Source: Jejuia sp043557195
GTDB taxonomy: Bacteria; Bacteroidota; Bacteroidia; Flavobacteriales; Flavobacteriaceae
Assembly (NCBI GenBank): GCA_043557195.1
Contig: CP121314.1
Span: forward strand, 62,001 to 126,000
Direction of reading: 5' to 3'
DNA: 64,000 bases
Made by a program: the position numbers and the translations under genes. Positions 54,113 to 63,079 of the stretch are shown here, in pieces. The notes under the pieces were generated by a model. The model was not told where the DNA came from and searched no databases. It worked only from the letters and a program-made list of their open reading frames with translations. How positions within the stretch are numbered: position 1 is the first letter of the stretch; every line of letters starts with the position of its first letter.

Positions 54113-56896
54113 ATGAATACTGCTATTTCAGAAGTAAACCCTAAAGAAAACATTATTATTAAAGGTGCAAAATTGCACAACTTGAAAAATATTGATGTTG
54201 TTATTCCAAGAAATAAGTTAGTGGTAATTACTGGTTTATCTGGCTCAGGGAAATCTAGTTTAGCTTTTGATACCTTGTATGCTGAAGGACAAAGACGTTA
54301 TGTAGAAAGCTTATCGAGTTATGCGCGTCAGTTTTTAGGGAGGTTAAATAAGCCAAAGGTAGATTATATAAAAGGTATTGCTCCTGCAATTGCTATAGAG
54401 CAAAAGGTAAATTCTACCAATCCGCGTTCTACAGTTGGCACCACAACAGAAATTTATGATTATTTAAAATTACTTTTTGCGAGAATAGGCAGAACATTTT
54501 CTCCCATTTCTGGTGAAGAGGTTAAAAAGAATACGGTTAATGATGTGATTAAACACATCATGTCTTTTCCCGAGCGCGAGAAATTACTACTCCTCTCTCC
54601 TATTTGTTTGGAGAAAGGTCGCACTATGGCAGACAAATTAAAAACCTTGCAACAACAGGGATATGCCAGAATAAAAGTTAATGATGACGTTGTTAGAATT
54701 GACGATATTAAAACCGCACCTGAGCATGAAACGGTTTTACTGGTCGTAGATAGAATTATTGTAAAGCATGAGGAAGATTTTAAAAACCGACTAGCAGATG
54801 CCATACAAACTGCATTTTTTGAAGGCAAAGGCGAATGTATTGTTGAAAACTTAAATGACAGTAAGCAACACACGTTTAGTAATAAATTTGAACTGGATGG
54901 TATATCATTCTTAGAACCTAACGTTCATCTTTTTAGTTTTAACAACCCTTATGGTGCTTGCCCAAAATGTGAAGGCTATGGCGATATTATCGGTATTGAT
55001 GATGATTTAGTAATTCCCAACACTGGGCTTTCGGTATATGAAAGCGCTATTTTCCCATGGAGAGGAGAAAGTATGAGTTGGTATAAAGATCAATTAGTAA
55101 ATAACTCCCATAAATTTGATTTCCCAATACACAAACCTTATTTTGAATTGTCTGCTGAACAAAAACAATTAATTTGGGATGGTAATCAATATTTTGAAGG
55201 TTTAAATTCGTTTTTTGCAGAGTTAGAATCAAAAGCGTATAAAATACAAAACCGAGTTATGCTTTCTCGCTATCGCGGAAAAACAAAATGCAAAACGTGT
55301 AATGGCAAGCGTTTACGACCTGAGGCTAATTATGTAAAGATAAGCGGTGTAACGATAACCGATTTGGTAGAAATGCCTATAAAAAAATTGATTCAGTTTT
55401 TTAAATCGCTAGAACTGAATGATTATGATACACAAATTGCCAATCGCCTTTTAAAAGAAATTAATAATAGATTATCATTTCTTGCCAATGTTGGTTTAGA
55501 CTATCTTACCTTAAATCGAAAGTCGAATACGTTATCAGGCGGTGAAAGTCAACGTATTAATCTGGCGACTTCCCTAGGTAGCAGTTTAGTAGGCTCTATG
55601 TATATTTTAGATGAACCTAGTATAGGTCTTCACCCAAAAGACACTGAACGATTGATTTCAGTTTTACAATCGTTGAGGGATTTAGGAAATACTGTTATTG
55701 TGGTTGAACACGATGAAGATATTATGAAAGCTGCCGATAGTATTATTGATATTGGCCCTGAAGCAGGTACTTTTGGTGGAAAGGTTGTCGCTAGCGGAAC
55801 TTATGATGAAATTCTTTTATCACAATCCCTAACTGCAAAGTATTTAAATGAAAGTATGCAGATTGAAGTTCCAAAAACAAGAAGAACTTCAAAATACCAT
55901 GTAAACATTAAAGGTGCACGAGAAAATAACTTAAAAAATATTGATGTTAGTTTCCCTTTAGAAATGCTTACTGTGGTTACTGGCGTTTCGGGTAGTGGCA
56001 AAAGTACTTTAGTAAAAAAGATTTTATATCCTGCATTGCAAAAGAAACTGACAGATTTTAGTGATAAGGCAGGTCAGTTTTCAAATTTAGAAGGCAACTT
56101 CAGCAATGTAAAGCATATCGAATTTATTGATCAAAACCCTATTGGGCGATCTTCACGTTCAAACCCAGTAACTTACATTAAGGCATATGATGACATTCGT
56201 GCCTTGTTTTCAAAACAAAAGTTAAGCAAAATAAGGAATTACCAAGCAAAACATTTTTCTTTTAATGTTGACGGTGGTCGATGCGAAAAATGCAAAGGAG
56301 AAGGTGAGATTACTGTAGAAATGCAGTTTATGGCTGATGTGCATTTGGAATGCGAAACATGTGGTGGCAAACGATTTAAAAAAGAAGTACTAGAAGTAAC
56401 TTTTGAAGAAAAAACCATTGACGACATATTAAATCTTACGATTGACGATGCTATCGCTTTTTTTGATGAGAATAATCAAGATAAAATAAAAAACAAGCTA
56501 CAACCCTTGCAAGATGTTGGTTTAGGCTACGTTACTTTAGGACAAAGCTCTTCTACTCTTTCCGGAGGTGAAGCGCAACGTATAAAATTGGCTACTTTTT
56601 TAGGGAAAGGAAACACTAAAGACAAAGCGCTTTTTATTTTTGATGAACCCACTACTGGACTGCATTTTCATGACATTCAAAAATTATTAAAATCTTTTAA
56701 TGCGCTGATAGCTAAAGGGCACTCCATCATTGTCGTGGAACACAATCTGGAACTGATTAAATGCGCCGATTACATTATTGATTTAGGACCAGAAGGTGGT
56801 GAAGAAGGAGGGCATTTGGTAGCTTTTGGCACGCCTGAAGCTATTGTTAAAGTAAAAGATTCTGAAACAGGAAAGTATTTAAAAGAAAAAATATAA
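54113..56896 (+). CDS. uvrA: Excinuclease ABC subunit A
   Basis: This 927-residue DNA damage recognition ATPase of nucleotide-excision repair has two ABC halves: Walker A GLSGSGKSSLAFDTLYAEGQ with RRYVESLSSYARQFL, and GVSGSGKSTLVKKIL. Zn-binding Cys pairs occur in GACPKCEGYG, CKTCNGKRL, CEKCKGEGE and CETCGGKRF. ABC signatures are NTLSGGESQRI and STLSGGEAQRI. It has full length and all motifs. A decayed C-terminal copy of a uvrA-like gene lies 1.9 kb downstream (58782-58978). Confidence 0.97.
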   Translation: MNTAISEVNPKENIIIKGAKLHNLKNIDVVIPRNKLVVITGLSGSGKSSLAFDTLYAEGQRRYVESLSSYARQFLGRLNKPKVDYIKGIAPAIAIEQKVNSTNPRSTVGTTTEIYDYLKLLFARIGRTFSPISGEEVKKNTVNDVIKHIMSFPEREKLLLLSPICLEKGRTMADKLKTLQQQGYARIKVNDDVVRIDDIKTAPEHETVLLVVDRIIVKHEEDFKNRLADAIQTAFFEGKGECIVENLNDSKQHTFSNKFELDGISFLEPNVHLFSFNNPYGACPKCEGYGDIIGIDDDLVIPNTGLSVYESAIFPWRGESMSWYKDQLVNNSHKFDFPIHKPYFELSAEQKQLIWDGNQYFEGLNSFFAELESKAYKIQNRVMLSRYRGKTKCKTCNGKRLRPEANYVKISGVTITDLVEMPIKKLIQFFKSLELNDYDTQIANRLLKEINNRLSFLANVGLDYLTLNRKSNTLSGGESQRINLATSLGSSLVGSMYILDEPSIGLHPKDTERLISVLQSLRDLGNTVIVVEHDEDIMKAADSIIDIGPEAGTFGGKVVASGTYDEILLSQSLTAKYLNESMQIEVPKTRRTSKYHVNIKGARENNLKNIDVSFPLEMLTVVTGVSGSGKSTLVKKILYPALQKKLTDFSDKAGQFSNLEGNFSNVKHIEFIDQNPIGRSSRSNPVTYIKAYDDIRALFSKQKLSKIRNYQAKHFSFNVDGGRCEKCKGEGEITVEMQFMADVHLECETCGGKRFKKEVLEVTFEEKTIDDILNLTIDDAIAFFDENNQDKIKNKLQPLQDVGLGYVTLGQSSSTLSGGEAQRIKLATFLGKGNTKDKALFIFDEPTTGLHFHDIQKLLKSFNALIAKGHSIIVVEHNLELIKCADYIIDLGPEGGEEGGHLVAFGTPEAIVKVKDSETGKYLKEKI

Positions 56897-56951
56897 TATA
56901 AAGGGAAGCATAACATTGCTACTCCCCTCTATATACTAATTATATCTAAAA

Positions 56952-57539
56952 TTAGAGCTTGTAGCCCACTCCAAATAATAAATTACTCAATTTAACTGTA
57001 CTAGCTGAGTTTTCAGATAAATCAGCTAAACCCAAATCATATCGGGCATTAAGGAAAAACTTCTCGGTTAAGTCATAAGACGCGCCGATATTTGCCCCAA
57101 AATTCATAGATTTTAATCCATTAGGTGCGTCCAATAAATATCCTAAACTTGGTCCTGCATAGACGTTAAATTTTTCTGCAGCGTTATATTTTATTAATAG
57201 CGGAACATTAATTTGATTTAGATCTTCCACTATGATAAATCTAGCTTCTGGCTGAAATTTAAAACTATCTGACAATTCAATATCAGCTGCGGCTACACCT
57301 ATGTAAAAACCAGATTTAGTAGTAGTTGTTGTGTTACTTAATAATGCACTAGAAGTTGTTGAGCTTTTACTTTCATTACCAGATTTCTGAACAAGTGCCG
57401 ATGTAGACGGTGCCGCGTTGCCACTTTCAACACTAAATCTATCAGCAGCATTAGAATAACCTGCATCGATATGTACTCTACAAGACGTGAAACTTAGGGC
57501 AATAGATAAAATTGCCACGAGGGAAATTGATTTTTTCAT
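56952..57539 (-). CDS. Outer-membrane beta-barrel protein (porin-family-like)
   Basis: This 195-residue protein has a signal peptide whose end reads SFTSC, so a lipobox is possible but may be accidental. A Ser/Thr-rich stretch (~45-75) precedes a small barrel with alternating strands (GFYIGVAAADIEL, FQPEARFIIVED, VYAGPSLGYLLDAPNG, FFLNARYDLGLADL) ending in a strand GVGYKL. This is the OmpW/OprF-like small barrel pattern common in Bacteroidota. The role is not readable. Confidence 0.75.
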   Translation of the reverse strand: MKKSISLVAILSIALSFTSCRVHIDAGYSNAADRFSVESGNAAPSTSALVQKSGNESKSSTTSSALLSNTTTTTKSGFYIGVAAADIELSDSFKFQPEARFIIVEDLNQINVPLLIKYNAAEKFNVYAGPSLGYLLDAPNGLKSMNFGANIGASYDLTEKFFLNARYDLGLADLSENSASTVKLSNLLFGVGYKL

Positions 57540-57631
57540 GATTAAAATTATTGATTAGCTGTTATAAACTTAATCAATAAAACGCTAAAAACCAAAAAGT
57601 TACACACAACAAAGCAGGATACTCATAAAAC

Positions 57632-58732
57632 CTAATAAAACAAAAACGCAAACAAACTAAGCAATACTAGGGTAATTGGAGTTACTATAGAAAGAAATAC
57701 AAAAGAAGCTATAGCGCTTTTAAAAAAACTTTTAAACCATCCTTGAGCATAAAATCGCTTTAATGCCATAACCAAATAAAGAAATGTAGATAACATAATT
57801 AAAAAATCTAACCAATCTGGCAAGTCAAAAATAAAGTTAACACCTAGAATAATACTAAAAACGGTAAACAAGAAAGAAAAGTAATAAAAACTGAACACCA
57901 AATGATGCGCATACTGACCTTTTTTTAAATGCAATAGTTTCAAAACAAATGCGAAAATTGGTAGTAAAAAGAACATTGCAATAGGAATAGTATCATAAAA
58001 AGCCTGGAGTATACTTCCACCCTTTCTAGATCTATAAAACCTTAAGGCCTGTGTATACAACCTACGTTCAATATATCCTGCATCATCATCCATCCCCATT
58101 TCCTTATAAATAACTTCATTTGTCGCCCCTATGGCTATCAAAGAATCCACTGATTGCGTATTGAAATCAGCTTTCATTATATCGTTATTTCTAAAATCAT
58201 CTGCGAATACCAAAGAATCAATTTGCTTATCGGTAAAACCTGTTAAGTATTTGTTTTTCTCTAAAGTTTGTCTCAAGGCTGCACGAGCTACTGAATCTTC
58301 AAGCTTCTTTCGTTCTCGTCTTAATTGGAAAATAGAATCTCTTACTAATTCATCTTCTATCTTTTCAATAACGGTATCCTCTTTAAGTGTTTGAGCTAGT
58401 TTTTCATCTAAAGTTCTTATCTGACTTCTTTGCACAAAAGAGAATAAAAAGAAAAATACCACAGCAATAAAAAGATACATTTGCGCTGGATGCAAATACA
58501 ACAAACGCTTCCCTTGAATAAATTTAGCAGCTAAAAAGCCTGGCTTAAAAAGTAAGGGTAAAAAGCTTTTAAAGAATCTAGCATCAAAAGAGAAGTAATT
58601 ACTTATCGTGTTATAAAATAACACCTTAACAGTAAGTTCGTCTTTAGCTTGTTGTCCACAATGAGGACAAAAATTAAATGAATCATCAAACTTTTGTTCG
58701 CAATTTTTACAAGTTTCTAAAGATTTTGCCAT
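57632..58732 (-). CDS. DUF3667-like zinc-ribbon membrane protein
   Basis: The protein has about 366 residues starting at MAKSLETCKNCEQKF (58732). The longer frame to 58828 runs antisense through a uvrA remnant and is not real. An N-terminal zinc ribbon (CKNCEQKFDDSFNFCPHCGQQ, two CxxC pairs) is followed by a membrane helix near 85-105, a long charged loop (~110-230) and several C-terminal helices. The layout matches flavobacterial DUF3667 proteins of unknown function. Confidence 0.8.
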   Translation of the reverse strand: MAKSLETCKNCEQKFDDSFNFCPHCGQQAKDELTVKVLFYNTISNYFSFDARFFKSFLPLLFKPGFLAAKFIQGKRLLYLHPAQMYLFIAVVFFFLFSFVQRSQIRTLDEKLAQTLKEDTVIEKIEDELVRDSIFQLRRERKKLEDSVARAALRQTLEKNKYLTGFTDKQIDSLVFADDFRNNDIMKADFNTQSVDSLIAIGATNEVIYKEMGMDDDAGYIERRLYTQALRFYRSRKGGSILQAFYDTIPIAMFFLLPIFAFVLKLLHLKKGQYAHHLVFSFYYFSFLFTVFSIILGVNFIFDLPDWLDFLIMLSTFLYLVMALKRFYAQGWFKSFFKSAIASFVFLSIVTPITLVLLSLFAFLFY

Positions 58733-58781
58733 GGTTTTTTTATTGCTAGATAAATTTAAGAAAAGATTTAAGACTAAAACA

Positions 58782-58978
58782 TTAGAAATGATTGAAAAAG
58801 GACATTCTACTACTGTTATAAAGCACAATCAAGAGCTAATTAATGCGCTGACTATATTGCTTATCTAGGACCTGAAGACGGTGAAAATGGACGGAACTTA
58901 GTAGCTTCAGGAACTTCAGCAGACATAATAAAGGTTGATATTTCTGAAACTAGGAAGTATTTGAAGGATAAACTATAA
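58782..58978 (+). pseudogene. Decayed C-terminal fragment of a second uvrA-like gene
   Basis: Frame one reads IEKGHSTTVIKHNQELI. After a one-base deletion near 58842-58849 the reading continues DYIAYLGPEDGENGRNLVAS through SETRKYLKDKL and a stop at 58976-58978. This parallels the intact UvrA end (AKGHSIIVVEHNLELIKCADYI, DLGPEGGEEGG, SETGKYLKEKI; quoted in parts). The frameshift, plus loss of everything upstream, mark it as a remnant. Nucleotide divergence from the local uvrA is substantial, so it is an old or foreign copy. Confidence 0.85.
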
Positions 58979-59088
58979 ATTTATGAAAGCCCCAGATATA
59001 GTGGGCTTCAAGAGACATGACTCAGTAGAATCTTTAGTTAGTGGTGGCGCAAGTTTTGAGACTCATGTAATGATTAAAACAAGAATAA

Positions 59089-59615
59089 GGTTACAAGTTT
59101 AAGATATCAATATTTTATGCGATTTTCTGTACAATATTTGCAGCAGTCCCCTCCAGTAGGTTAGCATTCGCTTTTTATAAATTTCAACAAACAGGTTGTT
59201 TTAGCTTTATATTATACAACATTATAGCTACATTAGTGTTTTCTATCTTCTTTATTGTTGGAAACTATCTTTTAATAACATTCTTCTCGCCCATAGTATT
59301 CGACGCAACTACAAATACATTTGTTAAAGGGTTTTATATTTCAATACTTGGTAAAACACAAAAAGTGATTCACTACAAAACTATTATCGCATTACAAATA
59401 ACTGGCGAACATTCAAAAGTAATGATGGTAGCTATAAAAGTTTTGAGCTCAATTTGATTTTGAATGATTCAAGTCATGTAAATATTGTAGACCAAGGAAA
59501 ACTAAAAACTTTAATTATTTATGCTGAAACGCCAATCAACTTTTTAAACTCCCTATTCGGCATTCAGATTCTAAAAACAACTTTAGATATGCGAATAATA
59601 AAATATTTAAATTAA
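59089..59615 (+). pseudogene. Frameshifted gene for a small membrane protein
   Basis: One frame is open from 59089 (no clear start codon) and has two membrane helices: one around FYAIFCTIFAAVP, and one of about 22 residues from ATLVFSIFFIVGNYLLITFF (part). It continues FVKGFYISILGKTQKV, KTIIALQITGEHSK. After a one-base loss in the A run at 59415-59418 the protein carries on in another frame: NDGSYKSFELNLIL, KTLIIYAETPINFLN, ending LDMRIIKYLN at 59615. The joined product (~175 residues) reads like one coherent protein. I do not know its family; a two-helix protein with a C-terminal beta-rich domain is visible. It directly follows the uvrA remnant. Confidence 0.75.
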
Positions 59616-59663
59616 AAAAAAGACAGTCTCTTTTCAGACTCAAATAAAACATATAAAAATAAG

Positions 59664-59685
59664 AATGGTGGCTTACGCCACCATT
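59664..59685 (-). terminator. Hairpin terminator for the first T9SS cargo gene
   Basis: A 9-bp stem (AATGGTGGC / GCCACCATT) with a TTAC loop lies 32 bases past the minus-strand stop at 59717, followed on that strand by a T-rich run. Confidence 0.65.
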
Positions 59686-59716
59686 TACTTAATTTTTTAT
59701 TTAGAGTATTATTGTT

Positions 59717-60511
59717 CTATTTCACAAACTTTAAACTACCTTTTTCAGTGGAAAGAATATAAAGACCAGATTTTAGAGTTTCTACATTTATCTCTTTGGT
59801 AATATCGCCTTTTATTACAGCTTGCCCCATTAAGTTATAAATCGCAAAATTTTCACCTAAATTATCTTTTGCTATTACGGCTTGCTTTTCACGGCTGTAA
59901 AAAGCATTCAAGTTTTTGCTACTAAAACTGTTCACTTTAAGGGTTGAAGAAGTGTTTTGAGAAATATCATCTATATAAAACACATCTCCATCATAAGTTC
60001 CTGTAGCATTAAATTTAAAATCAACTCTTGACAAATAACCTGGGTCCGCTCCCGCTAATGTTACACCATCAGAAAGCAAAACTGCTTCTGAAAAATTAAA
60101 CTCTACCTCATACCAAGTGTTTAAAGTTAATCCTGTGAATGAAACCGTGCTGGTTATATAATTTGTACCTCCAAACCAAGGTTCCAATTGAATATCTACT
60201 GCGGTTTCATTGGCAGACAAAAACTTAAATTTATACCAAGTACCGTTAGAAGAATTATATGTCCCTCCTGGATTACTAATTGCAATCCATCTCCAAGCTG
60301 GCGCCGTGTCAGTCAAAACAATTTCAAAAGAAGTTGCACTACTATTTATCCCTGTAGTTGAAGGATTAGCTGCATTCATGGCAGTAGCCTGCGCCGCAGC
60401 ACCTCCTCTAATAATAGGAGTTATAGTTCCACTCTCAAAATCCATAGAATATTGTCCAAAAGACAAAAATGTTGTACAAAGCGCAGTTAAAAAGAGTAAT
60501 TTTTTAGTCAT
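59717..60511 (-). CDS. Secreted protein with T9SS type A sorting domain
   Basis: This 264-residue protein has a signal peptide (ends FLSFGQ). The N-terminal ~180 residues are a beta-rich, carbohydrate-binding-like domain: FKFLSANETAVDIQLEPWFGG, SFTGLTLNTWYEVEFNF, FYIDDIS. The C-terminal ~75 residues are a type A T9SS signal: FAIYNLMGQAVIKGDI, INVETLKSGLYIL, ending LKFVK. The sandwich-like strands and WYEVEFNF motif suggest a polysaccharide- or cell-surface-binding role, but no catalytic residues are seen. Its tail is closely related to the next gene's. Confidence 0.85.
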   Translation of the reverse strand: MTKKLLFLTALCTTFLSFGQYSMDFESGTITPIIRGGAAAQATAMNAANPSTTGINSSATSFEIVLTDTAPAWRWIAISNPGGTYNSSNGTWYKFKFLSANETAVDIQLEPWFGGTNYITSTVSFTGLTLNTWYEVEFNFSEAVLLSDGVTLAGADPGYLSRVDFKFNATGTYDGDVFYIDDISQNTSSTLKVNSFSSKNLNAFYSREKQAVIAKDNLGENFAIYNLMGQAVIKGDITKEINVETLKSGLYILSTEKGSLKFVK

Positions 60512-60704
60512 GATAATTATAAGTTTAAATTAATATGATAAAACTATGCCTGCTTGCCGTTTGTTGAGGACACAAATGATTTTAATTATGCACTATATGG
60601 TTTAAATAAAAAGACAACAATATTAAAACGATTGAAGCTATTATTTATAAAAGAAACGATTTGTGTCTTAGAAAAACACAAAAGAAAAAGATAGGAAAAC
60701 AAAA

Positions 60705-60725
60705 AAGGGAGCCAATGGCTCCCTT
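60705..60725 (-). terminator. Hairpin terminator for the second T9SS cargo gene
   Basis: A 9-bp stem (AAGGGAGCC / GGCTCCCTT) with an AAT loop lies 32 bases past the stop at 60757. On the minus strand a T run follows. Confidence 0.75.
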
Positions 60726-60756
60726 ATTTATAAGAATAATGTGTAATCTATTTAGC

Positions 60757-61509
60757 TTACTTCACAAACTTAAGTGTTCCATTATCAGTAGTCAATATAT
60801 ATAACCCTGTTTTCAATGTTTCAACATTAATTTCTCGTGAAACTTCACCTTCTTGAACAGACTGCCCTAACATGTTGAAAATTTTGAAATTCCCATCTAG
60901 GTTACTTTTCAGAACTATTGCATTTCTTTCAGCACTATAAAAACCATCTAATTTCGTTTTATTGTACTTATTAGCCGAAAGTATTGCATCAATTTCAGCT
61001 TGACTACGTATGTAAACCAATGTAGGATCACTTGCACCTACCCCGCCAAATACTTGAGACCCACCATCTGGAGTATACGACAAATATGTTAATACTCTAT
61101 ATGTAAGATTTGGATCTGATGATGATAATGCAGCACTAGGCTCAACAGTATAAGTACCTGAAGCTACACCGCCAGCCCCAGCTGGAAATTGATAATTATT
61201 ACAACCCGGGCCTGTTGTGCAACCTATCGTTAGATTAGCCCAAGTCCCCGTTAATGGATCAACATTAGCCATGGCTTCATCTTGAGCACCAAACAAGATG
61301 AAGTTTTGAGTATCTTCAACTCCTCCTGTAGAACCTAATGTGTAATTAATAGTGAAATTTACAACCTCACCTGGCTTGAAAGTAACTGCTGTTTCTCCGT
61401 TAATTTGATAATCAGACTTATTAGCCCAAACAAATGTTGGATCAACTCGTTGTGCAAAACTTAAAGAACAAATAAATGTCAATAAAAGTAAAAAAGTAAT
61501 TTTTTTCAT
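60757..61509 (-). CDS. Secreted protein with T9SS type A sorting domain (paralogous tail)
   Basis: This 250-residue protein has a signal peptide (ends CSLSFAQ). The mature N-terminal part is beta-rich with an odd disulfide-like TIGCTTGPGCNNYQFPAG segment, and is unlike the neighbour's N-terminus. The C-terminal 75 residues (FKIFNMLGQSVQEGEVSREI, INVETLKTGLYIL, LKFVK) closely match the 59717 gene, so the two share a secretion tail and probably a cell-surface destination. No enzymatic motif is visible. Confidence 0.85.
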   Translation of the reverse strand: MKKITFLLLLTFICSLSFAQRVDPTFVWANKSDYQINGETAVTFKPGEVVNFTINYTLGSTGGVEDTQNFILFGAQDEAMANVDPLTGTWANLTIGCTTGPGCNNYQFPAGAGGVASGTYTVEPSAALSSSDPNLTYRVLTYLSYTPDGGSQVFGGVGASDPTLVYIRSQAEIDAILSANKYNKTKLDGFYSAERNAIVLKSNLDGNFKIFNMLGQSVQEGEVSREINVETLKTGLYILTTDNGTLKFVK

Positions 61510-61577
61510 AATCTTAAATGTTTTAGTTAATTAATTGTTGCTAATTTAAACCAACTCACTTTTTAATCTGAAATTAG

Positions 61578-61600
61578 AAACTTGACAAAAACTTGACAAA
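61578..61600. repeat. Tandem 11-base repeat ACTTGACAAA upstream of the T9SS gene
   Basis: ACTTGACAAA occurs twice in direct repeat with an 11-base period (61580-61589 and 61591-61600), close to one helical turn. It lies upstream of the minus-strand T9SS gene start at 61509 and may be a regulator site. That is inference. Confidence 0.4.
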
Positions 61601-61721
61601 GCCCTAAAATATTAGTTTTGTAGGCTTTAGATTAAAAACAAAGGCAACCTATAATTCCGTATCCTCATTTCAATAAACCCATATCATTACGTAATAACAT
61701 AGAAATCAAATTGTTACGTTT

Positions 61722-61738
61722 TTGGCACGCTGTTTGTA
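61722..61738 (+). promoter_or_regulatory. Sigma-54-like -24/-12 promoter
   Basis: TTGGCACGCTGTTTGTA matches the sigma-54 consensus YTGGCACG-N4-TTGCW except for GT in place of GC at -12. The GG (61724-61725) and GT (61736-61737) are exactly 10 bases apart. Predicted transcription start is near 61749, 23 bases before the ATG at 61772. No TAnnTTTG element fits this gene. Confidence 0.6.
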
Positions 61739-61771
61739 ATTACCTAAGCGAACCCATAAAATTTAATAATT

Positions 61772-63007
61772 ATGAAAAAGTTTATATTCTTATTAGCAGC
61801 TATAATCCTTGGAGGATTTACTGCTACCGCTACAACCAACTCAGACAATAATACTGTATCAACATTTTACAGAGGTTACGGCAACTCTTTCATATTTGTT
61901 GAAAATGGTATAGAATTTTCAGTGTTCCCTGATGGACAATTCGATTTCAATATTTTAAGACATCAGCCAGATTTAGCCATCTCAATTGGTTCACGTAATT
62001 CGAATATCACATTTAATTCTGGCTTTAATTATAATGCCTACGTACAGTATGATGAGTTTGGTGCAATTATTCAAATTGAAAACACTCCGGTATTCTACGA
62101 CTTTTATGGTCGTGTCTCTCAAGTAGGAAACGTAAATATATTTTACAATAACTTTGGACGTGTAAATCGTATTGGAGGCTTATATGTACATTACAACAGG
62201 TTTAACAGATTTACACATTACACAGGATTTATAAACAGATGGAATCGTTCTTACGTTTTTAGACCATGGCATCGTTTTTACAGTGTACCAGTTTTCAACC
62301 ACTGTGTAGTGTTTAACAGACCGTACAGACAATTTTATACACCTGTAAGATATGTTTACAACAGACCTTTTAGAAACAATTACAGACCTAGAACTGCAAT
62401 TGCTAGTAGAAGAGGAAATACTATTGTAAGAAACAGAAAATATGCAACAGTAAATAGAAGTGCTAGAAATAGAACAAAAATTAATACAGTTGCAAATAAT
62501 AGAAGATCAGTTGAAAGAAACTCTATTAATAGAAAAAACGACTCAAGAAGAATTGCGAGCACAAATGATAGACGTAATACGAATAGAAATGTTGACCGAA
62601 CAAATTCTAGAGTTGAAAATAGAGGAAATAGTACAATGAGACGTGAGAGCTCTACGAGCAACAGAAACTCTGCTAATAGAACTCGAGGAAACAATAATAC
62701 GAATGTTAGAAAACAATCTAGCACTACAGTTAGACAGTCTCCTGCAAGAAGAAATTCGTCTCAACAAGTTACGAGAACTAGAAGCACAACGGTTGTAAAA
62801 AAACCAAAAGCAAACAACACTCGTATATATAACAGAAAAAGCACTAATAGAAGCTCTGGACAAACTGTTAACAGATCTTCAAGAAGCTCAAAACCAGCTT
62901 CTAGTGTTACAAGAAGTACAAGAAAAACAAACTCTAGAGCTACGCAAAGTAGAAGCGGCTCTAGAAGCAATAATACAACATCTAATTCTACACGTAGAAG
63001 AAGATAA
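61772..63007 (+). CDS. Secreted protein with extremely basic Arg/Asn/Ser-rich C-terminal half
   Basis: This 411-residue protein has a signal peptide (cleavage near ATATT, ~20-22). Residues ~30-130 form an ordered, beta-rich domain (YGNSFIFVENGIEFSVFPDG, VFYDFYGRVSQVG). Residues ~135-200 are rich in Tyr, Phe, Asn and Arg. From ~205 to the end the sequence is low-complexity, dominated by Arg, Asn, Ser and Thr, ending in RRRR. Polycationic tails of this kind can bind nucleic acid, anionic polysaccharide or lipopolysaccharide. I do not recognise the family. Expression appears to be under sigma-54-type control. Confidence 0.75.
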   Translation: MKKFIFLLAAIILGGFTATATTNSDNNTVSTFYRGYGNSFIFVENGIEFSVFPDGQFDFNILRHQPDLAISIGSRNSNITFNSGFNYNAYVQYDEFGAIIQIENTPVFYDFYGRVSQVGNVNIFYNNFGRVNRIGGLYVHYNRFNRFTHYTGFINRWNRSYVFRPWHRFYSVPVFNHCVVFNRPYRQFYTPVRYVYNRPFRNNYRPRTAIASRRGNTIVRNRKYATVNRSARNRTKINTVANNRRSVERNSINRKNDSRRIASTNDRRNTNRNVDRTNSRVENRGNSTMRRESSTSNRNSANRTRGNNNTNVRKQSSTTVRQSPARRNSSQQVTRTRSTTVVKKPKANNTRIYNRKSTNRSSGQTVNRSSRSSKPASSVTRSTRKTNSRATQSRSGSRSNNTTSNSTRRRR

Positions 63008-63079
63008 ATAAATTTTGGTTGGTTAGTTAAGAAAGCCCTGCGATATGTATGCCTCAAAGCAATATCGTGGGGTTTTCTG

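Noticed and set aside
54460..54873. 137-codon minus-strand frame within uvrA
   Set aside because: UvrA is intact and explains the sequence; the antisense product has no recognisable motif.
58733..58828. N-terminal extension of the DUF3667 protein
   Set aside because: The extra 32 residues are antisense to the uvrA remnant; the zinc-ribbon start at 58732 is the natural one.
58983..59102. 39-codon frame (MKAPDIVGFKRH...) between the two pseudogenes
   Set aside because: It could be the decayed front of the membrane gene or a separate remnant, but no promoter, family or continuity supports it as a gene.
62380..63057. Several minus-strand frames of 98-114 codons across the basic protein
   Set aside because: They come from the antisense of Arg/Ser/Asn codon repeats (Leu/Val/Phe-rich), a composition artefact.
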